Assembly (NCBI RefSeq): GCF_002368295.1
Contig: NZ_AP018248.1
Location: 3,968,767-4,032,766 of the forward strand
Direction of reading: 5' to 3'
Length of the DNA: 64,000 bases
From: Tolypothrix tenuis PCC 7101
Lineage (GTDB): Bacteria > Cyanobacteriota > Cyanobacteriia > Cyanobacteriales > Nostocaceae
Shown here: piece by piece, positions 25,703-34,058 of the stretch
Position numbering within the stretch: the stretch's first letter is position 1
Layout of the letters: each line of letters starts with the position of its first letter
Program-made: the position numbers and the translations under genes
The notes under the pieces: model-generated
The model's input: the letters and a program-made list of their open reading frames with translations, nothing else
The model's database searches: none
Told to the model about the DNA's origin: nothing

Positions 25703-28018
25703 TTAGCTGAGGGTTTTAGGTTGGAAGTTGCGTAAACGCAGGGCGTTGGTGACTACGGAAACTGAGCTAAAAGCCATTGCTGCACCGGCGATGATGGGGT
25801 TGAGTAACCAACCGAAGAAGGGGAAGAGAATTCCGGCGGCGATGGGAATACCAGCAACGTTGTAAATGAAGGCGAAGAAGAGGTTTTGCCGAATGTTGCG
25901 AATTGTGGCGCGGCTGAGTTGAATTGCTGTAACTATGGCTTGTAAATCACCAGAAATTAAGGTGATGTCACTAGCTGCGATCGCAACGTCTGTTCCTGTG
26001 CCAATTGCTATTCCCACATCGGCTTGTGCTAAGGCTGGTGCATCATTAATACCATCACCAACCATTGCCACAATTGAGTGCTGAGTTTTTCTTCTGCTCC
26101 TCTGCTCCCCTGCTCCCCTGCTCCTCTGCTTCTCTGCTTGCAATGACTTAATCACCGCCGCCTTTTGATCGGGGCGGACTTCGGCTAAGACTCTGGTAAT
26201 ACCGACTTCACGGGCAATGCTTTCGGCGGTGCGTTGGTTGTCGCCTGTGAGCATGACTACTTCTAAACCGAGTTTTTGTAATGCTCTTACAGCTTGGGGT
26301 GATGTGGGTTTAATGGCATCAGCTATCCCCATGACTCCTTTGATTTCGCCGTCTACTGCTAACCATACGGCGGTTTTACCCAGGTATTCTAAGCGTTCTT
26401 TGTCTGGTTGCAAGGCTTGAGTGTTAATACTCAATTCTGCCATCCAGCGTTGTGTCCCAATTTGCACCAATCTGTTAGCAACCCTACCTTGGACACCACT
26501 ACCTGCGATCGCAGCAAAATCCTGTACAGAGGCAATTAATTGCATTTCTTGAGTTTCAGCATATCGTACAACTGCTTCTGCCAACGGGTGTTCGGAATAG
26601 CGTTCTACTGAGGCGGCTAGTTGAATCAGCTGCATTTCGTTGCCGTTAGCTGTGCCGTTGACTGTGACAAAATCTGTGACTGTGGGTTTACCTTGGGTAA
26701 TTGTGCCTGTTTTATCTAAGACAATGGTTTGAATTTGGTGTGCGAGTTCTAAGCTTTCCGCGCCTTTAATTAAAATGCCGTTTTCTGCACCTTTACCAGT
26801 ACCAACCATGACTGAGGTAGGTGTGGCTAAACCCAAAGCACAAGGACAAGCGATAATTAACACCCCCACTGTGGTCATCAACGCCAAGGTAACATTACCC
26901 ATGATGTTGTACCAAATTATGAAAGTGAGGATGGCGATCGCAATTACTGCTGGCACAAACCACCCGGTAACTTGGTCTGCTAGTCTTTGGATGGGGGCTT
27001 TTGAGCCTTGAGCTTGCTGCACTAGTTGCACAATCTGCGCCAGTACGGTATCTGCACCTACTCTGGTGGCGCGAAACTTAAAACTACCAGTTTTATTGAT
27101 GGTTGCGCCAATGACTTCATCCCCTGGTTGCTTTTTCACAGGTACACTTTCACCAGTCACCATCGCTTCATCAACGGTGGATGTCCCGTCAACTACCTCA
27201 CCATCAACGGGAATTTTCTCCCCAGGACGCACCAGCACCACATCACCAATTTGCACTTGCTCAATCGGTACATCAACTTCTCGCCCATGACGAATTAACC
27301 GCGCAGTTTTCGCCTGTAAACCAATTAACTTGCGGATAGCTTCGGAAGTTTGCCCTTTAGCGCGATTTTCAAACAGCCGCCCTAATAAAATTAAGGTAAT
27401 GACAATCGCCGCAGTTTCATAATACACATCTGCTCTCAAACCCTGGGCAATGAAAAAGCTAGGAACTAAGGTGGCAAATAGGGAATAGAAATATGCGGCA
27501 CTAGTACCTAAAGCAATTAACGTATCCATTGTCGCAGCATGGCGCTTTAAGGCTTTCCAGCTATTGACGTAAAAGGAATAACCACACCAAAACTGTACAG
27601 GAGTTGTCAGCAATAATTGCAGCCAAGGGTTATGCAACCATGTAGGAATTAAAGGCAGGTTTAACCCTGTCATCATTGGTAGCGAACCAATTACCAACAC
27701 AGCGCTAATAATCCCGCCTAATATCACCTTACGTTGCAAATCGCGGGATTCCTGCAGGCGATGTTGCTTTTCCTCATCATCTTCTCCCGCCATCAAGTTT
27801 TGTTCTTGTAGGGGAAAAGCAGAATAACCTGCTGCATCAACTGCATCTTGGATAGCTTGTAAATCTGTTCTTTTGGGGTCATAATCAACAGTTGCCTGTT
27901 CTGCCCCAAAATTCACACTACATTCATTCACCCCAGGGACAGAACGAATTGCATCTTCTACACTTCTGGCACAAGAAGCGCAACTCATCCCGCGCAACTT
28001 CAATGTGGTATTCTTCAT
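25703..28018 (-). CDS. copA: P-type Cu(+)-exporting ATPase
   Basis: The start at ATG 28018 is preferred because the longer frame runs through the MerR-type promoter. The 771-residue pump has one N-terminal metal-binding domain (RGMSCASCARSVE, Cys13/Cys16) and the CPC transmembrane motif (IIACPCALGLATPTS). It has the actuator TGES, phosphorylation Asp in DKTGT, an HP motif (SEHPLAEAV) and GDGINDAPALAQADVG. It exports Cu(I) from the cytoplasm, or into the thylakoid lumen for plastocyanin. In the phosphorylation domain, just before HSIVAMVGDGIND, the gene carries a short-repeat insertion of about 17 residues (KQRSRGAGEQRSRRKTQ) described separately. Confidence 0.94.
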   Translation of the reverse strand: MKNTTLKLRGMSCASCARSVEDAIRSVPGVNECSVNFGAEQATVDYDPKRTDLQAIQDAVDAAGYSAFPLQEQNLMAGEDDEEKQHRLQESRDLQRKVILGGIISAVLVIGSLPMMTGLNLPLIPTWLHNPWLQLLLTTPVQFWCGYSFYVNSWKALKRHAATMDTLIALGTSAAYFYSLFATLVPSFFIAQGLRADVYYETAAIVITLILLGRLFENRAKGQTSEAIRKLIGLQAKTARLIRHGREVDVPIEQVQIGDVVLVRPGEKIPVDGEVVDGTSTVDEAMVTGESVPVKKQPGDEVIGATINKTGSFKFRATRVGADTVLAQIVQLVQQAQGSKAPIQRLADQVTGWFVPAVIAIAILTFIIWYNIMGNVTLALMTTVGVLIIACPCALGLATPTSVMVGTGKGAENGILIKGAESLELAHQIQTIVLDKTGTITQGKPTVTDFVTVNGTANGNEMQLIQLAASVERYSEHPLAEAVVRYAETQEMQLIASVQDFAAIAGSGVQGRVANRLVQIGTQRWMAELSINTQALQPDKERLEYLGKTAVWLAVDGEIKGVMGIADAIKPTSPQAVRALQKLGLEVVMLTGDNQRTAESIAREVGITRVLAEVRPDQKAAVIKSLQAEKQRSRGAGEQRSRRKTQHSIVAMVGDGINDAPALAQADVGIAIGTGTDVAIAASDITLISGDLQAIVTAIQLSRATIRNIRQNLFFAFIYNVAGIPIAAGILFPFFGWLLNPIIAGAAMAFSSVSVVTNALRLRNFQPKTLS
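26095..26139. repeat. 8-bp tandem repeat inside copA
   Basis: Units TGCTCCTC, TGCTCCCC, TGCTCCCC, TGCTCCTC, TGCTTCTC and a partial TGCTT run head to tail. The same kind of repeat is otherwise intergenic in this window. It adds a basic Arg/Gly/Gln-rich stretch to CopA without breaking the frame. Confidence 0.85.
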
Positions 28019-28054
28019 TTGCAGACTCCAATGATCAGGTTCAAGACTGCTTTT

Positions 28055-28086
28055 ATCTTGAATCCTCCAGTGAACTGGAGTGTCAA
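28055..28086 (-). promoter_or_regulatory. MerR-type promoter/operator of copA
   Basis: Minus strand: -35 TTGACA, a 20-base spacer with the palindrome CTCCAGTTCACTGGAG, and -10 CAAGAT. The leader to the copA ATG is about 30 nt. Confidence 0.78.
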
Positions 28087-28359
28087 GCCCCTGGGGGGAA
28101 TTCAAAATTCACAATTCACAATTAATAGCGACTGTAGGATGTGTTACAGCTATGAAAGGATTTGATACACAGAGACAATGGAATTTAGCCGTTCCTGATC
28201 GCGATCACTGCGATAAAAAGATAACGGGAAAAGTCAGAAGCCCCTTCTCTTGCAAAGACGCTACGCGTAGCTTGCTTCCCCGTAGGGGTAGACCTTTTCC
28301 CGACTTCTGCAAGTCCATTTACCATAGATGTAATCTGGCTGAAAGTTTGGCAGGAAATT
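28087..28359. other. intergenic with dispersed repeats
   Basis: Contains a repeat with GGATGTGTTACAGC and CACAGAGACAATGGAATTTA (28135-28195), also found near 24390-24450. It also contains the common cyanobacterial AGACGCTACGCGTAGCTTGC repeat near 28258. No gene is seen. Confidence 0.6.
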
Positions 28360-30102
28360 TTGCTGATACAAAACCGTTATCGTTTACTCCAGGTAATTGG
28401 GAAGGGAGGATTCTGTAAAACCTACCTTGCTGTAGATGAGAATCAATTTCCTCCTGTTCCGTGCGTTGTGCAACAATTTTCGCATCGCCATCCAACACCA
28501 GAAAGCTTTGTACAAGTAGCACAGCAGCTAAAACTACTAGGCGAACATCCTCAAATTCCGGCTTTACTTTCCCATTTTCAAGATGACCAATATTGCTACT
28601 TAGTACAAGAATTGATCGCAGGCAGTAATTTGGCTACCATACTGGAAGCAGAAGGAACTTTCAGCGAAAATCAAATTTGGCAACTGTTAGCAAGTATATT
28701 ACCTGTTCTCAAATTTATTCGCGATCGCAATATCATCCACTGCGATATCAAACCAGAAAATATTATCCGCACTGCTGCTGGAGAATTAGTCCTAGTTGAT
28801 TTTGCCGCAGCTCAACTGGTGAGCGTAATTGACCAGTTGATCAGTAAAATTTGTATCGGTAGCCCGGAATATATCGCACCAGAACAAGCGAGGGGAAAAG
28901 CAGTTTTTGCTAGTGATATTTATAGCCTAGGTGTCACTTGCATTTACCTACTCACCGAAGTTTCGCCCTTTGATTTATACGATGTCGCCAATGATTGCTG
29001 GGTTTGGCAAGATTATCTGAGACATCAGGTAAGCGAAAGACTCACAAAAATCCTTAACAAACTGCTGCAAAAATCCCTCAGCCGCCGCTTCCAATCTGCT
29101 GATGAAGTCTTACTAGCAATGGGAATTACATACAAAACCAATAATCTGCGTTCATCTGCGTTTATCGGCGGTTGGCAATGCATACATACCTTCAGTGGCA
29201 TTCCTAGCGCCTGTGCAGGGATAAACTGTGTTAGCTTCAACCCTGAGGTCACAACGTTAGCCAGTGGCGATGACAAAATTATTAAATTTTGGGACGTAAA
29301 TAGTCAAAAACCCTTAGCTACCCTATCTGGACATTCCCAAGCAGTAAAATCAGTTGCATACAGTCCTGATGGCAAACTATTAGCCACAGCTAGCGATGAC
29401 CAAACTATCAAATTGTGGGATGTCAATCAATTACAAGAAATTTATACCTTAGCTGGACATTCACACGCCGTTAAATCAGTGGCTTTCAGTCCTGATGGGC
29501 AAATTTTGGCTAGTGGGAGTTGGGATAAAACAGTCAAACTGTGGGATGTAAATACAGGCAAAGAAATTTCTACTTTGAGTAAACACCAATTACAGGTAAA
29601 TTCCGTAGCATTTAGCCCTCAAGGGCAGCTTTTAGCCAGCACCAGTTTTGATCGCACAATTTGCTTGTGGCAGCTTTCGGAAGCGAGAGAATTTAAAAAC
29701 CGCCCAGATTACACCTTGTTAGGCACCCTTTCGGGTCATGCATGGGCGGTTTTGACTGTCGCTTTTAGTCCCGATGGAAAAATTTTAGCGACGGGTAGCG
29801 ACGATAACACCATTAAATTGTGGGAGGTAAACACTGGTCAGGTAATTACCACACTGTTAGGCCATTCTTGGTCAGTTTTAGCCTTGGCTTTCACATCGGA
29901 TGGCACAATGTTGATTAGTGCCAGTCGCGATCGCACTGTTAAACTTTGGAATGTTAGCACAGCAACAGAAATTGCTACTCTCTCTGGCCATGCCGACTCT
30001 GTATCTACTGTTGCTGTCAGCCCTGATGCACAACTGATTGCTAGTGGCAGCAGGGACAAGACCATCAAATTGTGGCACCTTGTAAAACAGCAGGGCAGCT
30101 AA
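28360..30102 (+). CDS. Ser/Thr kinase-like domain fused to a seven-bladed WD40 propeller
   Basis: The frame opens at TTG 28360; there is no ATG, and AGGA precedes by a few bases. The 580-residue protein has a kinase-like domain (about 7-255) with the glycine loop GKGGFCKTYLA. Three key positions deviate: the VAIK lysine is Gln38 (CVVQQF), HRD is HCD (127-129, HCDIKPEN) and DFG is DFA (147-149). The catalytic Asp129 and metal Asp147 are kept. Seven WD repeats follow (about 275-575), each ending in a form of IKLWDV, enough for one propeller. Such fusions are common in filamentous cyanobacteria. This one is probably a weak kinase or pseudokinase acting as a scaffold. Confidence 0.88.
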   Translation: MLIQNRYRLLQVIGKGGFCKTYLAVDENQFPPVPCVVQQFSHRHPTPESFVQVAQQLKLLGEHPQIPALLSHFQDDQYCYLVQELIAGSNLATILEAEGTFSENQIWQLLASILPVLKFIRDRNIIHCDIKPENIIRTAAGELVLVDFAAAQLVSVIDQLISKICIGSPEYIAPEQARGKAVFASDIYSLGVTCIYLLTEVSPFDLYDVANDCWVWQDYLRHQVSERLTKILNKLLQKSLSRRFQSADEVLLAMGITYKTNNLRSSAFIGGWQCIHTFSGIPSACAGINCVSFNPEVTTLASGDDKIIKFWDVNSQKPLATLSGHSQAVKSVAYSPDGKLLATASDDQTIKLWDVNQLQEIYTLAGHSHAVKSVAFSPDGQILASGSWDKTVKLWDVNTGKEISTLSKHQLQVNSVAFSPQGQLLASTSFDRTICLWQLSEAREFKNRPDYTLLGTLSGHAWAVLTVAFSPDGKILATGSDDNTIKLWEVNTGQVITTLLGHSWSVLALAFTSDGTMLISASRDRTVKLWNVSTATEIATLSGHADSVSTVAVSPDAQLIASGSRDKTIKLWHLVKQQGS

Positions 30103-30112
30103 TGCGGCAATA

Positions 30113-30412
30113 TCAGGCGCTACCTGTAAATGCCACTTCGGGAAACTTCAGTTGCGCTTCTGCCATCGGACGGTTTCTGCCTTCCTCTTGCCAGTAGTTA
30201 ATCACTTCTGTGGCTTTGTTGAGTAACTCAACACGATCCAAGTCACTAATCCAGTGTTTAGATTCTAGTTCCTTCTTTAACTCTTCCCAAGCATCATTTC
30301 TGGGCCAGAAAAAGTACTTGGTTAAAGGACTGGTGCCCTTACCTACAACTTGGTCTACTGCGAGAGCAACGTTCTCGTCTAACCAAAGAATTTTCAAAAT
30401 AAACTTGGTCAA
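30113..30412 (-). CDS. ycf65: 30S ribosomal protein PSRP-3 / Ycf65
   Basis: The 99-residue protein matches Ycf65/PSRP-3 throughout (FILKILWLDENVALAVDQVV, GTSPLTKYFFWPRNDAWEEL, LDRVELLNKATEVINYWQ). This small-subunit ribosomal protein is specific to cyanobacteria and plastids and supports the taxonomic call. It is convergent with the kinase-WD40 gene, only 10 bases away, with no room for a terminator between. Confidence 0.93.
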   Translation of the reverse strand: MTKFILKILWLDENVALAVDQVVGKGTSPLTKYFFWPRNDAWEELKKELESKHWISDLDRVELLNKATEVINYWQEEGRNRPMAEAQLKFPEVAFTGSA

Positions 30413-30494
30413 TCACACCTCCGGAGTATATCCCAGCATTACTTACTAAGTCAGCGATCGCTTATTTTAACGCAATACCATACCAGATGGGTAA

Positions 30495-30545
30495 ATAGTT
30501 TGGGCATTGGGGATGGGGCATGGGGCATTGGGCATTGGGCATTAG
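30495..30545. repeat. heptamer repeats (GGGCATT / GGGGCAT)
   Basis: Direct units of TTGGGGA and GGGCATTGGGCATTGGGCATTA, part of the same short tandem repeat family as at 1881 and 14080. Confidence 0.75.
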
Positions 30546-30661
30546 TTATGAGGAAATTCTAGAAAATAAATTATTTTGCTTAAATTCGTTGGCTGTGAAC
30601 TGTCAATAATAACTATGGAATATTTTTTGAATTGGCAAGTCCCTTAATTTAGAGGAATTGT

Positions 30662-31027
30662 GTGAGAAGGCCTGATTTTGAAGATTTAGAGGTTTATCAA
30701 TTAGCTGAAAAGCTAGCGAATCAAATTTGGCAGATTGTGAAGGTATGGGATAATTTCTCTCAAGATACTATGGGTAAGCAAATTGTTCGCTCTGCTGATA
30801 GTATTTGTGTCAATATAGCAGAGGGCAGAGGTAGGTATAATGACCAAGACAATCGGCGTTTTGTCAAAATTGCTAGAGGTTCTTTATACGAAACTATCAG
30901 CTGGTTGCGATTAGCCTACACCAGAAAGCTATTGACAACTGAACAGGTAAGCATATTAAAGCCATTTCTAGATCAACTATTACCCAAACTCAATGCTTAT
31001 CTAAAAGCTATCGGCAATAGAGAATAG
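30662..31027 (+). CDS. four-helix bundle (S23-type) protein
   Basis: The 121-residue protein starts at GTG 30662 behind GAGGA. FEDLEVYQLAEKLANQIW, ADSICVNIAEGRGR and RRFVKIARGSLYETISWL are the signature of the four-helix bundle family first described from 23S rRNA intervening sequences and widespread in bacterial genomes outside rRNA. It forms pentamers in solved structures. The biological role is unknown. It is a single gene. Confidence 0.85.
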   Translation: MRRPDFEDLEVYQLAEKLANQIWQIVKVWDNFSQDTMGKQIVRSADSICVNIAEGRGRYNDQDNRRFVKIARGSLYETISWLRLAYTRKLLTTEQVSILKPFLDQLLPKLNAYLKAIGNRE

Positions 31028-31044
31028 AACAAACTTCTTTATGC

Positions 31045-31088
31045 CCTATGCCCTATGCCCCATGCCCCATGACCCATGCCCTATATTT
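31045..31088. repeat. heptamer tandem repeat CCCTATG / CCCCATG
   Basis: Six or so 7-base units directly upstream of the HAD gene. They create false in-frame ATG codons, which is why I use the later start. Confidence 0.8.
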
Positions 31089-31883
31089 ATGACAGAAAAA
31101 TTCTCACCAAAAGCGATCGCAGTTTTTGATATTGATGGTGTGATTCGTGATGTTAGTGGTTCCTATCGTCGCGCGATCGCAGACACTGTTGAGTATTTTA
31201 CCAATCAAGCGTATCGCCCCACACCATTAGAGATTGACCAATTGAAGTCTGAAGGTGTTTGGAATAATGATTGGGAAGCATCCCAAGAGTTGATTTACCG
31301 TTATTTCCAGAGTCAAGGACAGCCGCGAGAACAACTACAACTTGATTACAACGATATAGTTACCTTTTTTCAATCCCGTTACCGAGGTACAGATCCCAAC
31401 AATTTCACTGGCTATATTTGTGATGAACCCTTGTTATTACAACCCAGCTACTTAGAACAACTCACGCAAGCGAATATTGCTTGGGGATTTTTTAGTGGTG
31501 CTACTCGTGGTTCGGCTAACTATGTTTTGCAAAAACGTCTGGGTTTACAGTCCCCAGTCTTGATTTCAATGGAAGATGCACCAGGTAAACCCGATCCCAC
31601 AGGACTTTTTGCGACTGTACAAATCTTAGATAATGGCTGTGATGCTTTACCTACTGTGGTGTATGTAGGAGATACCGTAGCTGATATGTACACAGTAGAA
31701 AAAGCGCGCAATCAGCAACCGCACCGCACTTGGATTGGTGTAGGCGTTTTACCCCCTCATGTGCAGGAAACCGCAGCGCGTCGTGATGCTTATGCTGAAA
31801 CCCTCAAAAAAGCAGGCGCAGCTATAGTTTTGAGTAATGTGCAAGAATTAACACCAGAGCAAATTCAAAAATTAGACGGTTAA
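31089..31883 (+). CDS. HAD-superfamily hydrolase (TIGR01548-like)
   Basis: The start at ATG 31089 (MTEKFSPKAIAVFDID) avoids the repeat-derived N-terminus. The 264-residue product has HAD motif I FDIDGVI with the nucleophile and acid Asp pair, motif II in GFFSGATRGSANY, Lys in PGKPDP, and motif III/IV VYVGDTVADMYTVEKA. The cap between motifs I and II resembles the cyanobacterial family related to imidazoleglycerol-phosphatase-like HADs. It should be a Mg-dependent phosphatase; the substrate is unknown. Confidence 0.82.
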   Translation: MTEKFSPKAIAVFDIDGVIRDVSGSYRRAIADTVEYFTNQAYRPTPLEIDQLKSEGVWNNDWEASQELIYRYFQSQGQPREQLQLDYNDIVTFFQSRYRGTDPNNFTGYICDEPLLLQPSYLEQLTQANIAWGFFSGATRGSANYVLQKRLGLQSPVLISMEDAPGKPDPTGLFATVQILDNGCDALPTVVYVGDTVADMYTVEKARNQQPHRTWIGVGVLPPHVQETAARRDAYAETLKKAGAAIVLSNVQELTPEQIQKLDG

Positions 31884-31913
31884 GCTTTTGCATCTGACTT
31901 TTATAATTTCATA

Positions 31914-32020
31914 GGTAATACCAAAACTATGATTTTGCGCGAATCGGGAAGCCCTTATGGGATCAGGAACATTTTTGATTCATATCCGGCGTAAATTACG
32001 AATTACGAATTGGTATTACC
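31914..32020. mobile_element. 107-bp MITE-like element
   Basis: Ends are a perfect 11-base inverted repeat, GGTAATACCAA (31914-31924) and TTGGTATTACC (32010-32020). The right end lies one base before an in-frame ATG (32022) of the next gene's ancestral signal peptide. Confidence 0.65.
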
Positions 32021-32021
32021 C

Positions 32022-32105
32022 ATGATTAAAAGTTTCCGCCGCCGTTAGAAAATAGTAGCCCTAGCCCTTTGATTTCTGCTTACTGTATGCTTAACGCTGG
32101 TAAGC
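32022..32105 (+). pseudogene. relic signal peptide of the metallophosphatase, two in-frame stops
   Basis: From ATG 32022 the frame of the downstream enzyme reads MIKSFRRR, TAG (32046-32048), KIVALAL, TGA (32070-32072), FLLTVCLTLVSVHSFGQT. Apart from the two stops it is a textbook export signal: basic n-region with three Arg, hydrophobic core and a small-residue c-region. The ancestral protein was therefore exported. The present product must start downstream unless the stops are read through or are sequencing errors. Confidence 0.75.
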
Positions 32106-33776
32106 GTGCATTCATTTGGGCAAACAATTATGACATCAGCACCGCAATTGCTGACTGATCCATTTTTGCAACTACCAACTGAAAACTCAGTGCGAGTAGT
32201 TTGGTTTACAGAGTTCGCTGGTAGTAAACATACAGTCAATTATGGGGAAAATCTCGCTCAGACTGCCCGAGCAAGTACAATTAAACTGAGTCGCACCAGA
32301 GAAGATCAGCGATCATATATCGGCAAGCAAGCTGGAGATGGCCAAGTTTATCAACAACCTGTTTGGCGTGATATTTGGCGACATGAGGCGGAAGTAACTG
32401 GTTTAACTCCTGGTGTGCGGGTGAATTATCAAATTACGAGTGTGCGGGAAGATGGGGAAAGCGTCAGCAGCGAGATTTTTACCCTTGCACCTAACCCCAA
32501 ACCAGGGACACCATTGAAAATTTTACTTACCTCAGACCATCAACTCAAACCAATGACAGCAGCAAATCTGCAAAAGGTGGTTGAGACAGTAGGCAGAGTA
32601 GACGCTGTGTGGTTTGCTGGTGATTTAGTTAATATAAGCGATCGCGCTTCCGAATGGTTTGATGATCATCGCGGTGGTGCGTTCTTTCCTGGGTTACAAG
32701 GACGCGCTAACTATGAAATGAACCACGATGGCGTAAAAACTTCCTATACTGGCGGTAAAATCATTCAACACGCACCCTTGTTTCCCTGTATTGGCAATCA
32801 TGAGGTGATGGGAAGATTCCAAAGAACTGCAACATTGGATGATGAATTTAATGATACGATTCCCCGCGCTGTAGCTCAAAGATTATATAGCGATAAATCC
32901 CTAAAAGATAATTCTTTTAATACCGATACTTACGAAGAAATTTTTACTTTACCAACAAGTAAAACAGGCGGAAAGCGATATTATGCTGTTACCTTTGGTG
33001 ATGTGCGCTTGGTCGTACTTTACGCAACTAATATGTGGCGCAGTCCTTACTTGAATGGTAAGTATAAAGGTAGATATGACGAAATTACCCAAGATTTCAA
33101 TAATCCTGAAAATTGGGGTTATGGACAGTTAATTTATGAACCAATTGCTAAAGGTAGCCAGCAATATAATTGGCTAGAAGCAGAACTGAATAGCAATGAA
33201 TTTAAACAAGCAAAATACAAAGTAGTAATGTTTCATCATCCACCCCATACTTTGGGTGATAACATCGTTCCAGCTTACACAGATCCAGTGCAAATAATTG
33301 AACGAGATAATTTTGGCAATATCAAAGCAGTGCGTTACGAATATCCTAAAGATGCTGATTACCTCATCCGCGATGTCATGCCTTTACTAGAATCTGCTAA
33401 TGTGCAATTTGTTTTATATGGGCATTCTCATTTATGGAATCGCTTTGTTAGTTCTAGTGGAATGCACTTTTTAGAAACATCCAATGTTGGCAATTCTTAT
33501 GGTGCAGCTTGGGGTGAGAGAAAGCGAGAAGTCCCATCTGGATATCAAGAAGAATATGTTATATCTGGTGACCCAAATGGTCTAGAGCCAATAGTACCAA
33601 CAATCTCTCCCTTATTAGGAGAAGATGGTAAAACCATGCCTTATATTGCAAGTAACGACATCACAGTTTTTAGTATTTTCGATACAGCCACAGGTACAGT
33701 TAGCAGCTATCGTTTTGATACTCGAAAACCGGATTCTCAGGTAATTAAGTTTGATGAGTTCACGCTGAAAGCCTGA
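32106..33776 (+). CDS. metallophosphoesterase, purple-acid-phosphatase-like
   Basis: The frame is open from GTG 32106 (ATG 32130 is the next start). The up to 556-residue product has an N-terminal fibronectin-like domain (about residues 20-125, QLPTENSVRVVWFTEFAG and TGLTPGVRVNYQIT). A calcineurin-like phosphoesterase core follows, with TSDHQLK, FAGDLVNISD, PCIGNHEVMG, MFHHPPH and LYGHSHLWNR, covering the usual two-metal ligands. This is the layout of exported purple-acid-type phosphatases. However, the signal peptide lies upstream behind two stop codons, so the present product may stay in the cytoplasm or be unexpressed. Substrate unknown. Confidence 0.82.
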   Translation: MHSFGQTIMTSAPQLLTDPFLQLPTENSVRVVWFTEFAGSKHTVNYGENLAQTARASTIKLSRTREDQRSYIGKQAGDGQVYQQPVWRDIWRHEAEVTGLTPGVRVNYQITSVREDGESVSSEIFTLAPNPKPGTPLKILLTSDHQLKPMTAANLQKVVETVGRVDAVWFAGDLVNISDRASEWFDDHRGGAFFPGLQGRANYEMNHDGVKTSYTGGKIIQHAPLFPCIGNHEVMGRFQRTATLDDEFNDTIPRAVAQRLYSDKSLKDNSFNTDTYEEIFTLPTSKTGGKRYYAVTFGDVRLVVLYATNMWRSPYLNGKYKGRYDEITQDFNNPENWGYGQLIYEPIAKGSQQYNWLEAELNSNEFKQAKYKVVMFHHPPHTLGDNIVPAYTDPVQIIERDNFGNIKAVRYEYPKDADYLIRDVMPLLESANVQFVLYGHSHLWNRFVSSSGMHFLETSNVGNSYGAAWGERKREVPSGYQEEYVISGDPNGLEPIVPTISPLLGEDGKTMPYIASNDITVFSIFDTATGTVSSYRFDTRKPDSQVIKFDEFTLKA

Positions 33777-33879
33777 TGTAGGGTGTGTTGTCGCGCAGCG
33801 CAACGCACCAAAATTGTTTTGTTTCGCTACAGATAATATCTTCTATATTTCAAATAAACAACCCAATTCAAAATCTAAT

Positions 33880-34012
33880 CCAATTTTGAAAAAAGAACGC
33901 AACAGATGAGTAGGGGCACTGCACCAGTACGATATTTGATATGCCAAAGAATTGTGGATGCCGTGCCCTTATAAAGAATTTATCGGTTACAAACATTATT
34001 TGAATTGTTATA
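33880..34012. mobile_element. about 133-bp MITE, family GGGCACGGCA, copy A
   Basis: Same family and orientation as 61028-61160, with decayed ends (CCAATTTTGAAAAAAGAACG at the left, AAACATTATTTGAATTGTTA at the right). The internal inverted pair is GGGCACTGCACC and GGATGCCGTGCCC. It lies between convergent genes. Confidence 0.8.
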
Positions 34013-34058
34013 AAATCCAAGATTGAAAATTATATCATCTTGTCGGTTGGACATCTTT

